A stretch of DNA of 64,000 nucleotides from Paenibacillus sp. J31TS4 (GTDB lineage Bacteria; Bacillota; Bacilli; Paenibacillales; NBRC-103111). Location: positions 868,001 to 932,000 of the forward strand of contig NZ_BOSI01000002.1 in assembly GCF_018403265.1 (NCBI RefSeq), in the 5' to 3' direction. The notes beneath the pieces were generated by a model that saw only the letters and a list, made by a program, of their open reading frames with translations, was not told where the DNA came from and did no database searches. Each line of letters opens with the position of its first letter. Positions within the stretch are counted from its first letter, which is position 1. Shown one piece after another: positions 44,165-53,265 of this stretch. The position numbers and the translations under genes are program-made.

Positions 44165-45838
44165 ATGTCCGTTTTCCGATCGCTTGCCCCGTGCAACAGT
44201 CTCCAGCGTTTTCTGGCCCGAACGTTCCTGGTCTTCGCTCTGCTGCTCGGTTCCGGCGCAGCGCTGGGGCTGCCCGGCAAAGCGTCCGCCGAATCTTCGA
44301 TCTACTATACTTGGCCGCCGTCCCCGAGCGGCACGGTAGGCTATGCCTATCCGTCCATTCAAATGAAGGTAAAATTCGACGGGATGCCGCTGCAGCGAGC
44401 CCTCATGACGCTGAACGGAGCGTCCGTTCCGGTGAAATACGATGCCGATCGCAGCGTGTTCGTTTATCAGCCGACCGCGCCTCTCGCCCCCGGCGGCTAC
44501 AATGTCAAGCTGAGCCTGGAATGGAAAGGTTACGAACCCCAAACCTATACTTGGGCCTTCTCGGTCAAGAACGGAGCCGTAGAGACGCTGCCTGCCGTGA
44601 CAGCGGCGCATTCGGAAGCGCTTAAGGCGGTCAACGACATCCGCCGGCAGCTGGGCCTGCCTCAGGTCGAGCTGAACGGACAGCTGAACCTCGCCGCCCA
44701 ATACCATGCGGACTATCAGCGGCTGAACGGACAGATCACCCATACGGAAACGCCGGGCAAGCCGGGGTTTACCGGAGCCTCCTTGGGAGAAAGGCTCCAG
44801 TATGCCGGCTATGCGAACGAATCGGCGGCTGAGGACATCAGCCAGCAGGAGAATGCAACTCCGACCAAGGCGGTAGATGACCTCTACGATGCTCCCTATC
44901 ACCGGATGCCGTTCCTCGATCCGGCCTTAACCGAGATTGGTTACGCCCAGGCAGGGCCGTATCACGTCCTGCTGTTCGGCTTCGCCGAGGAGCGGAGCCA
45001 GAGTACGGTCGTCATAACGCCCGGGGAAGGGGATCGGGGAGTGCCGGTCAGCTGGAACGGCAACGAGCTGCCGGACCCGCTGCGGGTGCATCCCGGCACC
45101 CGGTATCCGGTAGGGTACCCGATCCTGTTGGGTGTATACGGCAGCGGAGTGGACAAGGCCGTGCTGCAGGATGCGGAGCTGACCGGCCCGGACGGCACCC
45201 GGGTTCCGCTCCTCAGAAGCAGCGCGTCTAACGACGACAGGCTTACGACCCAGATGCTGCTTATTCCCCAGCACCCGCTTGAGGCGGGGCAACGCTACAA
45301 AGCAAATGTACGCTTTCAGGTGCAGTATGAAGACGGAAGAAGCGAATGGAAGGAACAGGCATGGACGTTTGCTACGGAAGCGAAGCCTGGCGCGGGGCGT
45401 CTCGCTCTGCATGGAGGAGCCTCCGTACCAGCAGCTCCGATAGCCCAGCCGAGACATGTGTTCACCTTCGGCCTGGATGCCTCCAGCTATACGCTGGACG
45501 GCGTGCGCGCTCCTCTGCTCGTGAAGCCGTTCATCCGGGACGGCATTTCGTACCTGGCCGTCCGCGACATCGGACAAGCGCTGGGCGCGTCGATCGACTG
45601 GGACAATGCCAAACGGGCGGCCGTTTATCTCAAGGACGGCCAGAAGATCCTATTCTATGTAGACCGGCCTTATTACGAGGTTAACGGCCAAGCGTACTAC
45701 ACGGACACGCCTGCCCAGCTCGCGTTCCGTGAGACGGACAATCCGCGTACGGTCGTTCCGGTCCGTCTGCTCGCCAACCTGCTGGGCGGCACGGTTGACT
45801 ACGACGACCCGACCCGGACCGTTCGGATCACGTATTGA
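44165..45838 (+). CDS. Secreted CAP-domain protein with C-terminal copper-amine-oxidase-N-like domain
   Basis: A 557-residue exported protein. A long signal peptide (LARTFLVFALLLGSG... KASAES) is followed by an Ig-like part (residues about 40-125), then a CAP/SCP-like domain (about 130-260, ALKAVNDIRRQLGLPQVELNGQ, and HADYQRLNGQITHTE). A further beta-rich region follows, and residues about 440-557 form a stalk domain like those at the N-terminus of copper amine oxidase, common in Paenibacillus surface proteins (DGVRAPLLVKPFI, AVRDIGQALGA, RTVVPVRLLANLLGG). The ATG at 44165 has AGAGGAGGAG. It may bind wall polymers; enzymatic activity is unknown. Confidence 0.85.
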   Translation: MSVFRSLAPCNSLQRFLARTFLVFALLLGSGAALGLPGKASAESSIYYTWPPSPSGTVGYAYPSIQMKVKFDGMPLQRALMTLNGASVPVKYDADRSVFVYQPTAPLAPGGYNVKLSLEWKGYEPQTYTWAFSVKNGAVETLPAVTAAHSEALKAVNDIRRQLGLPQVELNGQLNLAAQYHADYQRLNGQITHTETPGKPGFTGASLGERLQYAGYANESAAEDISQQENATPTKAVDDLYDAPYHRMPFLDPALTEIGYAQAGPYHVLLFGFAEERSQSTVVITPGEGDRGVPVSWNGNELPDPLRVHPGTRYPVGYPILLGVYGSGVDKAVLQDAELTGPDGTRVPLLRSSASNDDRLTTQMLLIPQHPLEAGQRYKANVRFQVQYEDGRSEWKEQAWTFATEAKPGAGRLALHGGASVPAAPIAQPRHVFTFGLDASSYTLDGVRAPLLVKPFIRDGISYLAVRDIGQALGASIDWDNAKRAAVYLKDGQKILFYVDRPYYEVNGQAYYTDTPAQLAFRETDNPRTVVPVRLLANLLGGTVDYDDPTRTVRITY

Positions 45839-45854
45839 ATGCCGCGGTTTTCCT

Positions 45855-45885
45855 GCCTTCCTCCCGATCGGGGGAAGGCTTTTTT
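45855..45885 (+). terminator. Rho-independent terminator
   Basis: Stem GCCTTCCTCCC / GGGGGAAGGC and a run of six T after the CAP-domain gene. Confidence 0.85.
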
Positions 45886-46007
45886 GCGCATGGCCGGTAA
45901 GGAGGCGGAGGGCGGTTCGGGCTGGGTGCTCCCGCAGCAGACGTTTAATTTGCTCTCGTTTCTTTCATACTGAGAAAGACGCAGGAAGAGAGAACGGAGG
46001 GATGAGC

Positions 46008-47774
46008 ATGTCGGTAAGGCAGGAGCCGCCTTTGTTTGTACTTAACGACTTTACGATTCTTCTGGAAACGCAGCATCCGGAATTCGAGACGGTCCGGCTG
46101 ACGCTCAGCCGATTCGCGGACTTGGTAAAAAGTCCGGTGCAGCTGCATACGTATCGGATGACGCCGTTGTCGCTCTGGAATGCAATGTCCTGTGGAATGA
46201 AGCCTGGCGAGATGATCGATTTTTTGACCGAGTATGGAAAATTCGGGGTCCCGGCGTCCGTACGGGCCGAGCTTCTCCAGCTGACCGACCGCTACGGGCT
46301 GCTGCACCTGGAGGAGGAGGGCGGGAGACTGCTCCTCGTGTCCAAAAGCCCCGCGCTTCTGAATGAGCTGCGGGGATATTCCTCGCTTACCGCTTGGCTC
46401 GGCGAGCGTCTGGACCCCCGAACGGCCCTTGTTCCTTCTCATGCCCGGGGACTGCTTAAGCAAGAATTGCTCAAGCTTGGGTACCCGGTGGAGGACCAGG
46501 CCGGCTTTCATGTCGGCGAATCGCTTCCGATCCGGCTGCAGCCCGATCGGGAAGGAAGGGCGAGATTCGAGCTTCGGGACTATCAACGCGAAGCGGTAGA
46601 CGCCTTTTATCGTTCTGAGGACGGGCAGGGGGGAAGCGGCGTGCTGCTCCTTCCATGCGGAGCCGGCAAGACGGTCGTCGGCATCGCCGCGATGAGCCGT
46701 TTGCAGTGCGCTACGCTCATCCTAACATCGAACGTGGCGTCCGTCCGTCAGTGGAAGCGGGAAATTCTGGACAAGACGGATCTGGGGGAGGATCAGGTCG
46801 GGGAATACGACGGGGCGACGAAGGAGGTTCGACCGGTCACGATCGCGACATACCAGATTCTGACCCACCGCAAGAGCAAGGACGACCCCTTCGGCCATAT
46901 GCAGCTGTTCAACGAACGAGATTGGGGATTGATTGTCTACGATGAGGTTCATCTGCTCCCCGCTCCGATCTTTCGCGTAACAGCCGATATTCAAGCGACC
47001 CGGCGGCTCGGGCTGACGGCTACTCTTATCCGGGAGGACGGCTGCGAGAAGGAAGTCTTTTCGCTCATTGGCCCCAAACGCTACGAGGTGCCCTGGAAGC
47101 AGCTGGAGAGGCAGGGATGGATCGCCACCGTCCGGTGCCGCGAGCTGCTCGTACGCCTGAACGACAAGGACGGAAGGCAGTACCGGGAGGCCGCCGCGCG
47201 GCAGCAGCTGAGGATCGCGGCCGAGAATCCGGGGAAGGCGGATGCGGTGCTCCTACTGCTCGAGCGGCATGCCGGACAGCCCACGCTGATTATTGGGCAG
47301 TATCTGAAGCAGCTCGAGGAGCTGGCCCGGCGGACAGGGGCACCTCTCATTACCGGCGCAACGCCTCATGAACAGCGGGAGGAATGGTACCAGAAGTTTC
47401 GAGAGGGAACGATTACGCTCCTTGTCGTCTCCAAGGTCGCCAACTTCGCCATCGATCTGCCCGATGCGGCCGTGGCGATTCAAGTGTCGGGCAGCTTCGG
47501 ATCGCGCCAAGAGGAGGCGCAGCGGCTGGGACGAATCCTGCGCCCCAAACGGGCAGGCGGAGAGGCCTACTTCTATTCACTCGTCAGCGAGGGGACCCGG
47601 GAACAGGATTTCTCTTTTCACCGGCAGCTGTTCCTCGTTGAGCAGGGCTATGAATACCAAGTGGAGGAGCTTGACGCCCGGGACATGACGGGCGCAGCAG
47701 GGCAGCCGGACAAGAACGGCGGCAGGTTCGCTTCGGCGCCGAGCATGCCGGTTAGAGAGGAGGAAAAGCGTTGA
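46008..47774 (+). CDS. XPB-type DNA helicase (SF2, ERCC3 family)
   Basis: A 588-residue SF2 helicase. An N-terminal domain of about 190 residues has a damage-recognition-like part. Motif I is LPCGAGKTVVG, motif II is YDEVHLL, motif III TATLI is followed directly by the RED motif (IREDG), and motif VI is QRLGRILRPK. These are the XPB hallmarks. A start at 46008 is chosen, six bases after GGAGGG; the ATG at 46002 abuts that site. The stop overlaps the start of the next gene by 4 bases, so the two products probably form a complex. Bacterial XPB is proposed to act in repair, without direct proof. Confidence 0.9.
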   Translation: MSVRQEPPLFVLNDFTILLETQHPEFETVRLTLSRFADLVKSPVQLHTYRMTPLSLWNAMSCGMKPGEMIDFLTEYGKFGVPASVRAELLQLTDRYGLLHLEEEGGRLLLVSKSPALLNELRGYSSLTAWLGERLDPRTALVPSHARGLLKQELLKLGYPVEDQAGFHVGESLPIRLQPDREGRARFELRDYQREAVDAFYRSEDGQGGSGVLLLPCGAGKTVVGIAAMSRLQCATLILTSNVASVRQWKREILDKTDLGEDQVGEYDGATKEVRPVTIATYQILTHRKSKDDPFGHMQLFNERDWGLIVYDEVHLLPAPIFRVTADIQATRRLGLTATLIREDGCEKEVFSLIGPKRYEVPWKQLERQGWIATVRCRELLVRLNDKDGRQYREAAARQQLRIAAENPGKADAVLLLLERHAGQPTLIIGQYLKQLEELARRTGAPLITGATPHEQREEWYQKFREGTITLLVVSKVANFAIDLPDAAVAIQVSGSFGSRQEEAQRLGRILRPKRAGGEAYFYSLVSEGTREQDFSFHRQLFLVEQGYEYQVEELDARDMTGAAGQPDKNGGRFASAPSMPVREEEKR

Positions 47775-49615
47775 CGGTCGTTGATGTGCTGAAGGCTTGG
47801 CAGCAGCAGGAGAACCGGGCAGCCGGCAGCCGGAAGTCTGGCGGGACGACCGGCGCTTCGTCACGGGCACTATCGGGCGAAGGCGAAGGGGCAGGGGCAG
47901 GTCAGGGAAGCAGGAGCTTCTCCTCGCTGTCGGCCTCCGAAGCGGCGGTTTGGCGCGGGCTGCTCATCCGGCATGGCCTTGGTACCGCAGACGACAAGAC
48001 GATCGAGCGGCTGGCTGAGGCCATACGACGCCCGGGGGCTGAGGTAGCGCTGGCTCTAGCCGGCCTCCGGAGAAAGGGCTGGGTGCAGGCGGTGCGCAAA
48101 GGCTTCGGCGAGCACCTCATCCGGATTCCGCTGGGGTGCGCGGAAGAAGGGCTGGCGGAAGGCTTCAGCGGATTCGGCGGCATGACGGCTGAGATCGCCG
48201 AAGCGGACTTGCAGGAGCCCGCCTCGGAAGCGAGAGGGCTGCAGGCCGACCTGTTCGCCGCGCTGCTTGCCCTGAGCAAGGAGCCGGCCGCGGTAACAGC
48301 CAGAGGAACACTGGCCAAGCGGACGCTGGCCAAGCTCGAGAAACGGCTGCGCGTCGACCCGCTTGCACTGCGGGCGGTCGGGTTCGCGTACGTCCACTGC
48401 GACGTCTACAGCGAATCGGTGGCGCTTGTGCTGGACATTTTGCTGCGGGAAGGGCTTGTCCGGCAGGAGGCGGGCCGGCTCAGCCCGGTCAAGGAGCGCG
48501 TCGCCCGCTGGCTGGGCGAATCGGAACGATTCCGCGCGGCTAGGCTGTACGAGGATTGGCGTTCGCTCTGCCTCCCGCTGTTCCCTGCTTGGCTGCAGCT
48601 CGCCGTCCTGCTGCTGGAACGGCAGCAGGCGGGCGAATGGGTCCGTGTCTTCGATTTGACGGCTGTGCTTAAGCGGGCGGGGGCTATTTCCTGCTGCGCT
48701 TCGAGGGCGGAAGGGGAGAATGACGCGGAGCTGCCGGGCGAGGAGCTGGCCCGCAGATGGCTGCGTCCCTTAGCGTCACTCGGCTGGCTGGAGACGGGGA
48801 GGACGAGGGACGGGGAGCCGGCTGTCCGGTGGCCGCTGTCGATGTGGGGACCGCAGGAGGAGAGTGAACCATCCGCCGCAAGTGGAAGAGCCCATTTTTA
48901 CGTGCAGCCGGATTTCGAGATCATCGTCCCGCCAGGTCTGCCGCTTGAGACCCGATGGAGGCTCGAGACGCTGGCGGAGCGAAAGGTGGCGGATGTCGTC
49001 AGCATCTACAGCCTCTCGCGTGACAGCTGCACGTCGGCGTTGAGAGCAGGATGGAAAGGCGGGGACCTGCTTGCTTTTCTTAGGGAGCATGCCTATTCTG
49101 GCCTCCCCGAGTCGGTGGAGCGGATGCTCGCCCATTGGACCGGCGGCGAGCAAGTGGGAGAGAAGGGGCTGGAGGAGGACAGCCTGCTATTTCCAGACGG
49201 AACGGGGGGCGAAGCTCGGAGTTCGGTTACCGGGCGAAGTGGAGAGGAAGCTTGCCCGGGCACCTTCCGGCTCCTGATCCAGCCGAACCGGGGGCAGGAA
49301 GAGCTTGCCGTATCCATCCCTGTGTACGAAGAGCTGTTCCCCGGCTGGCGGGAAGTGCCCGCCGCGTGGCTCAGAGAATGCCGCCCCTGTCATTTGTCGA
49401 CACGCGTGGAGATCGCTCGGCAGGCGGTCAGCTGGCGGGCATCTCTCCTCCTTCGCTCGGCAGACGGCTCGCGTGAGCGGACGCTACACCCGCTCGGGGT
49501 CGTCCAGCAGGAGGGAGAGTGGATCGCAATCGGGTATTCGGCGGACGAATCGTCCGTACGGGAGCCGCTCTCCGCCTGGTCCAGCATCCAGCTGCTGCTT
49601 CCGCCGCGCCAGTAA
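47771..49615 (+). CDS. Helicase-associated protein, partner of XPB
   Basis: A 614-residue protein with a TTG start overlapping the helicase stop (TTGA). It is Ala/Arg/Glu/Leu-rich. Residues 20-50 are a Gly/Ser-rich low-complexity stretch; 55-360 reads as winged-helix-like helical repeats; about 375-455 carries the helicase-associated (PF13625-like) segment with HFYVQPDFEIIVPPG and VADVVSIYSLS. The C-terminus ends in a beta-rich part. Similar proteins pair with XPB in Actinobacteria and Paenibacillus. It may load the helicase or recognise damage. No nuclease motif was seen. Confidence 0.82.
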   Translation: MTVVDVLKAWQQQENRAAGSRKSGGTTGASSRALSGEGEGAGAGQGSRSFSSLSASEAAVWRGLLIRHGLGTADDKTIERLAEAIRRPGAEVALALAGLRRKGWVQAVRKGFGEHLIRIPLGCAEEGLAEGFSGFGGMTAEIAEADLQEPASEARGLQADLFAALLALSKEPAAVTARGTLAKRTLAKLEKRLRVDPLALRAVGFAYVHCDVYSESVALVLDILLREGLVRQEAGRLSPVKERVARWLGESERFRAARLYEDWRSLCLPLFPAWLQLAVLLLERQQAGEWVRVFDLTAVLKRAGAISCCASRAEGENDAELPGEELARRWLRPLASLGWLETGRTRDGEPAVRWPLSMWGPQEESEPSAASGRAHFYVQPDFEIIVPPGLPLETRWRLETLAERKVADVVSIYSLSRDSCTSALRAGWKGGDLLAFLREHAYSGLPESVERMLAHWTGGEQVGEKGLEEDSLLFPDGTGGEARSSVTGRSGEEACPGTFRLLIQPNRGQEELAVSIPVYEELFPGWREVPAAWLRECRPCHLSTRVEIARQAVSWRASLLLRSADGSRERTLHPLGVVQQEGEWIAIGYSADESSVREPLSAWSSIQLLLPPRQ

Positions 49616-49693
49616 CAGGGAGCCGGCTGTATCTCCAATGGCGAGCTGCTCTCCTGCATTGAAGCAAAAAATACTCCATTTCCACGTGTTTCA

Positions 49694-49702
49694 TGGTATG
49701 AT
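49694..49702 (+). promoter_or_regulatory. Extended -10 promoter of the ylbF gene
   Basis: TGGTATGAT 41 bases before the YlbF start, without a clear -35 box. Confidence 0.45.
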
Positions 49703-49743
49703 GGAGGGGTGAAGCAAAGACAAGAATGGAGTGACAATGCCCC

Positions 49744-50202
49744 ATGAGCACGATGGAAGCTTATGCCCTGGACATGTCCACCCTTCTTCTAGAAGCCTAT
49801 GATCTGGGCGACCGTATCAATGGTTCCGCCGAAGTGGTGGATTACTTATATTGGAAGCGACGGATGAAGGAGGATGCGGAGGTCCACCGGCTGGTGAGAG
49901 AGTTCCAGCGCTATAAGGACAAGTTTGAGGAGTGCGAGCGCTTCGGCCATTTTCATCCCGACTATCACGCCGCGATGGATGCGGTCCGCGACTTTCAGGC
50001 CAAGATGGACGCGCACGAGACGATCCGCCGGTTCAAGGAAGCCGAATCCCGGCTGGACGATCTGCTCCACAGTGTTACGAAGATGATCGCTCGTTCCATT
50101 TCGGAGACGATCAAGACTCCTGGTGCCGATGAAGCGCTGACGGATGGAGGCTGCTCCGGCGGCTGCTCTTCCGGAGGAAGCTGCAGCGGAGGTTGCGGGT
50201 AG
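49744..50202 (+). CDS. ylbF: YlbF family regulator with cysteine-rich tail
   Basis: A 152-residue helical protein. Residues 10-125 match YlbF/YmcA (LLLEAYDLGDRINGSAEV; VREFQRYKDKFEECERFG). The last 20 residues are Gly/Ser with four Cys (GGCSGG, GSCSGGCG). In B. subtilis YlbF (RicF) forms an iron-sulfur complex with YmcA and YaaT that controls RNase Y and Spo0A phosphorylation; C-terminal Cys residues serve as cluster ligands. The start is the ATG at 49744 with GGAG 12 bases upstream. The terminator overlaps the stop codon. Confidence 0.92.
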   Translation: MSTMEAYALDMSTLLLEAYDLGDRINGSAEVVDYLYWKRRMKEDAEVHRLVREFQRYKDKFEECERFGHFHPDYHAAMDAVRDFQAKMDAHETIRRFKEAESRLDDLLHSVTKMIARSISETIKTPGADEALTDGGCSGGCSSGGSCSGGCG

Positions 50203-50225
50203 CCGTCCGGCTGCCCGCTTTTTTT
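50195..50225 (+). terminator. Terminator overlapping the ylbF stop
   Basis: Stem GCGGGTAGCC (50195-50204) / GGCTGCCCGC (50209-50218) with a GTCC loop and TTTTTTT. Confidence 0.85.
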
Positions 50226-50246
50226 ACACCGCTGCACCGTTAGCGC

Positions 50247-51260
50247 CTACGCCTTCTGCAGCTGCAAGACAGGCTCGATCCGGCCGACGACGCGGCCTGC
50301 CCAGTTCGTGACGTCCGGCTTGTGGAACGAAGCAAGCGCTTCGAGCTCTGCCGGCCGCAGCAGGTCCGCCTGCTTGAGCGCCTCCGTCACCGCTGGGTAG
50401 AGCGCGCGGGCGGCTCCGTCCTCGACTTTGAGGGCCAGCCCGATGCCATGCTCGGGTACAGTGAGCGCGAAGACGCCTTCGGCACCCATCTTGCCGATGA
50501 TGCGGCCCCCGGTTACCTCAATGAGTCGGGTATCGTAACGGTCGGTTCCCGCCAGCTGGAACGGGTGGCTCCGCAGGGCATCAAGTACCTGCAGGCAAGC
50601 GTCTCGGCGGGCATCGGCAAGACCGTCGGGCTTGCCCAGTCTGGCGAATGCGCGAGCCAAGCTGGTTAGGGCCAGCCCGAAGACCGGGACACCGCAGCCG
50701 TCGGTACCGAGCGGGATCCGGTCCGTTGCCGTGCCGCTCATGGAAGCCACCGTCTCCAGCATGAGCCGCTGAACCGGGTGATCGGTCTCCATGTAGGTAT
50801 CGACCGGAGCACCGAGCTGGAGCGAGAGCGCCAGCATGCCGGAGTGCTTGCCTGAGCAGTTGTTGTGCAGCCGGCTCGGCTTCCGTCCTTGCTCGGCCAG
50901 CTTGCGGGCTGCCGCCGGACGGAACGGGTCATGCGGACCGCACTGCAGTGCCTCTTCCCCGAGTCCGAGCTTGGCCAGCAGTCCCGCGGCCGTGTCGATG
51001 TGCTCTTCTTCTCCGTTATGGGAAGCGCACAGCAGGGCGATTTCCTTCGGGGTGATTCCGAATCGTCTGGCGGCTCCCGATTCCAGAACGGGGAGAGCCT
51101 GGAGCGGCTTGGCGCTCGACCGGGCGAAGGTGACCGTATCGGGATTGCCGGCCGAATAGAGGAGGCGTCCCTCGTTATCCACGACGGCGGCATGACCGCG
51201 GTGCAGGCTTTCGAGAAGCGGGCCGCGGATTAGATGAACCAGAACTGTAGAGTCTTTCAT
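50247..51260 (-). CDS. L-asparaginase, Rhizobium etli type II (PF06089) family
   Basis: A 337-residue protein of the asparaginase II family distinct from the classical AnsA/AnsB fold. FARSSAKPLQ carries the Ser-x2-Lys pair, followed by CASHNGEEEH, NNCSGKHSGML and GTDGCGVPVFG with conserved Cys residues proposed to bind zinc. It would hydrolyse asparagine to aspartate and ammonia. ATG start after AGGTGACAAGCT. It lies convergent to ylbF and divergent from ylbG. Confidence 0.9.
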   Translation of the reverse strand: MKDSTVLVHLIRGPLLESLHRGHAAVVDNEGRLLYSAGNPDTVTFARSSAKPLQALPVLESGAARRFGITPKEIALLCASHNGEEEHIDTAAGLLAKLGLGEEALQCGPHDPFRPAAARKLAEQGRKPSRLHNNCSGKHSGMLALSLQLGAPVDTYMETDHPVQRLMLETVASMSGTATDRIPLGTDGCGVPVFGLALTSLARAFARLGKPDGLADARRDACLQVLDALRSHPFQLAGTDRYDTRLIEVTGGRIIGKMGAEGVFALTVPEHGIGLALKVEDGAARALYPAVTEALKQADLLRPAELEALASFHKPDVTNWAGRVVGRIEPVLQLQKA

Positions 51261-51309
51261 AGCTTGTCACCTGCATCCTAATCTTGATGATAGAAAAGAG
51301 GAACGAGAG

Positions 51310-51573
51310 ATGTTTACGGAACGAACCGGTTTGATCGTATGGGTTACCGATCTGAAACCCGCCCGCAATCTGGAGCGGTACGGCACGGTCCATTACATGT
51401 CCAAGAAGCTGCTGTACGTCGCCATGTATGTGCATACCGAGCGTCTCGAGGAGACGATGCGGGCGATCCAGCGGCTGCCGTATGTGAACAAGGTGGAAAA
51501 ATCGCTTCGCAGCGAGATCCCTACTGAGTATACCAGCAACACGCCGGACAAAACACGTTTTTATTCTTTGTAA
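51310..51573 (+). CDS. ylbG: YlbG family protein (DUF2129)
   Basis: An 87-residue small basic protein. RTGLIVWVTDLKPARNLERYG and VHYMSKKLLYVAMY are the family signature. Function unknown. Location close to ylbF mirrors Bacillus gene order, here with the asparaginase gene inserted between them. ATG start after GAGGAACGAGAG. Confidence 0.92.
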   Translation: MFTERTGLIVWVTDLKPARNLERYGTVHYMSKKLLYVAMYVHTERLEETMRAIQRLPYVNKVEKSLRSEIPTEYTSNTPDKTRFYSL

Positions 51574-51681
51574 TTATTTTCTGAATCCCTCATTGGAATC
51601 CGAAATAAAATGAAGTAAAATGAATGTAATCGGTTTCGCTATAGTCTGGTCGTCCTGTTTTTTCAGGAAGGGAGTCACCTT

Positions 51682-52119
51682 ATGAGGGATAAGGTTATGG
51701 ACCGGTGGAGCACGTACGAGCCGTTTTACGTCCCGCTGGCCGACAAGAAAATTGCCGACATCGTCATTACACACCATGCAAGAACCAGATGGATCAGTCG
51801 GGTGGAGAGCGGGGATCCCACGCTCGAGCAGATCAGCGACTTCTTGTGGATGAAACTGAAGGAGGGCTACATTAAGCCCTACTACCGAAACGAGCAGGAC
51901 GTCTACCTCATTGACGACGATCTCGTGATGGTGGCCGAGTTTACCCGAATCGAGCAGGAAACCGATATTGCCGGCAATCCCCTCCACAAGATGATCGTCG
52001 TCACCTTTCTCGGCCGCATGTCGGAGACGATCGAGCTGCGCGATTTGAAGTCTTATTACTCCTGGCTGCGGCATTCCCGCCGCATGACGCTGATCAAGAA
52101 CAGCCGCAAGCGAAGATAG
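51682..52119 (+). CDS. Conserved hypothetical protein
   Basis: A 145-residue alpha/beta protein with an early HHARTRWISRVESGD segment and a basic C-terminus (SRRMTLIKNSRKRR). The size and the HARxRW motif recall RelE/BrnT-like toxins, but no antitoxin gene is adjacent, so this is not called. Function unknown. ATG start after GGGAG; terminator at 52140. Confidence 0.65.
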   Translation: MRDKVMDRWSTYEPFYVPLADKKIADIVITHHARTRWISRVESGDPTLEQISDFLWMKLKEGYIKPYYRNEQDVYLIDDDLVMVAEFTRIEQETDIAGNPLHKMIVVTFLGRMSETIELRDLKSYYSWLRHSRRMTLIKNSRKRR

Positions 52120-52139
52120 CGCCTTGCGCTATTGGTTCC

Positions 52140-52178
52140 ATAAGCAGACGGAGCGGATCCGTTTGCTTATTTTTCTTT
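52140..52178 (+). terminator. Rho-independent terminator
   Basis: Stem ATAAGCAGACGGA (52140-52152) / TCCGTTTGCTTAT (52158-52170), one G-T pair, then TTTTC TTTTC. Confidence 0.85.
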
Positions 52179-52220
52179 TCTCCCCGGGATTCGTTCGTTT
52201 GCTTAGCAACAAGGGAATGA

Positions 52221-52229
52221 TGGTATAAT
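52221..52229 (+). promoter_or_regulatory. Extended -10 promoter of the LysR gene
   Basis: TGGTATAAT 25 bases before the start; the best -35, TTGCTT (52199-52204), would need a 19-base spacer. Confidence 0.55.
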
Positions 52230-52253
52230 GAGGGGGAAAAGGAGGCGACTTCC

Positions 52254-53165
52254 ATGGCGCCGACGTTCCATCAGCTTCATCTGTTTTATACCGTGGCCGA
52301 GAAGAGCAGCTTCTCCCGCGCCGCCCAGGCGCTGCACATGACGCAGCCAGCGGTGACGATGCAGATACAAGGGCTGGAGGATTACTACGGAGCCAAGCTG
52401 TTTCGCCGCACGACCAAGAAGATCGAGCTTACGGAGGCGGGTCAGGCACTGCTGCCATACGCCACGCGGTTCATAGGACTCATGCAGGAGGCCGACCGCG
52501 AGATGTCCCGTTTCGCCAAGAAGCAGCAGGGTCACCTCCAGCTGGGCGCCAGCTTGACGATCGGGGAGTATATTCTTCCCCGCCTGTTGGGACCGTTCGC
52601 CAAGGAATTTCCCGAGCTGACCGTCAACATGAAGGTGACGAACACGACCCGCCTCTTGGAGCACGTCCTCCGTCAGGAGCTGACGTTCGCGCTGATCGAA
52701 GCGCCGGTCCAGCATCCGGACATCCATACCGAGCCGGTGCTTGATGACGAGCTGCTTCTCATTGTCCCGGCGGGACACCCGTTGGGCCGTCAGGAGAAGG
52801 TGACGCTAAGCGATTTGAGAGGCTGCCCCTTCGTACTGAGGGAGCAGGGATCCGGCACTCGGCAGGTGATGGAGGAGCAGCTGCGCGCCCAGGGGCTGGA
52901 TCCGTCCGACCTGCGGATCGATATGGAGCTCGGCAGCACAGGTGCCATCAAATCCGCGGTGGAGGCGGGGCTTGGCGTCACTGTGCTCTCCGAGAGCTCA
53001 GTCAAGCACGAGCTGGCGCTTGGTGTGCTCGCAGCCAAGCGGATCGAGGGCGTCCGCTTCAAACGGAGCTTTTATGTTTTATACTTAAAAGCGGCTCTGC
53101 TTCCGCTAGCGGCCGTCACGTTCCTTACCTTTATCCGGGAACGGGACCTGAACCGCTGGCTGTAA
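52254..53165 (+). CDS. LysR family transcriptional regulator, CysL-like
   Basis: A 303-residue regulator. The N-terminal winged helix is HQLHLFYTVAEKSSFSRAAQ, then TQPAVTMQIQGLE; the effector domain has ASLTIGEYILPRLL and ELTFALIEAPV, LREQGSGTRQVME and GLGVTVLSESSV. It is closest by eye to CysL/YwfK, which controls sulfite reductase, and to related CbbR-type members; the target here is unknown and no target gene is adjacent. ATG start after AAAAGGAGGCG. Confidence 0.9.
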   Translation: MAPTFHQLHLFYTVAEKSSFSRAAQALHMTQPAVTMQIQGLEDYYGAKLFRRTTKKIELTEAGQALLPYATRFIGLMQEADREMSRFAKKQQGHLQLGASLTIGEYILPRLLGPFAKEFPELTVNMKVTNTTRLLEHVLRQELTFALIEAPVQHPDIHTEPVLDDELLLIVPAGHPLGRQEKVTLSDLRGCPFVLREQGSGTRQVMEEQLRAQGLDPSDLRIDMELGSTGAIKSAVEAGLGVTVLSESSVKHELALGVLAAKRIEGVRFKRSFYVLYLKAALLPLAAVTFLTFIRERDLNRWL

Positions 53166-53265
53166 CAGAGCCGCCGGGCCGCCCGGGGAGCAGCGGGTCG
53201 CAATCCGATTCAAGTACATAAGGAAGTAAGAAAACCGTGAACACATCGCAGATAGGAGGCGCTAG

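Noticed and set aside
51682-52119. RelE/BrnT-like toxin
   Set aside because: Only a short HARxRW resemblance; no adjacent antitoxin gene and a larger size than typical toxins.
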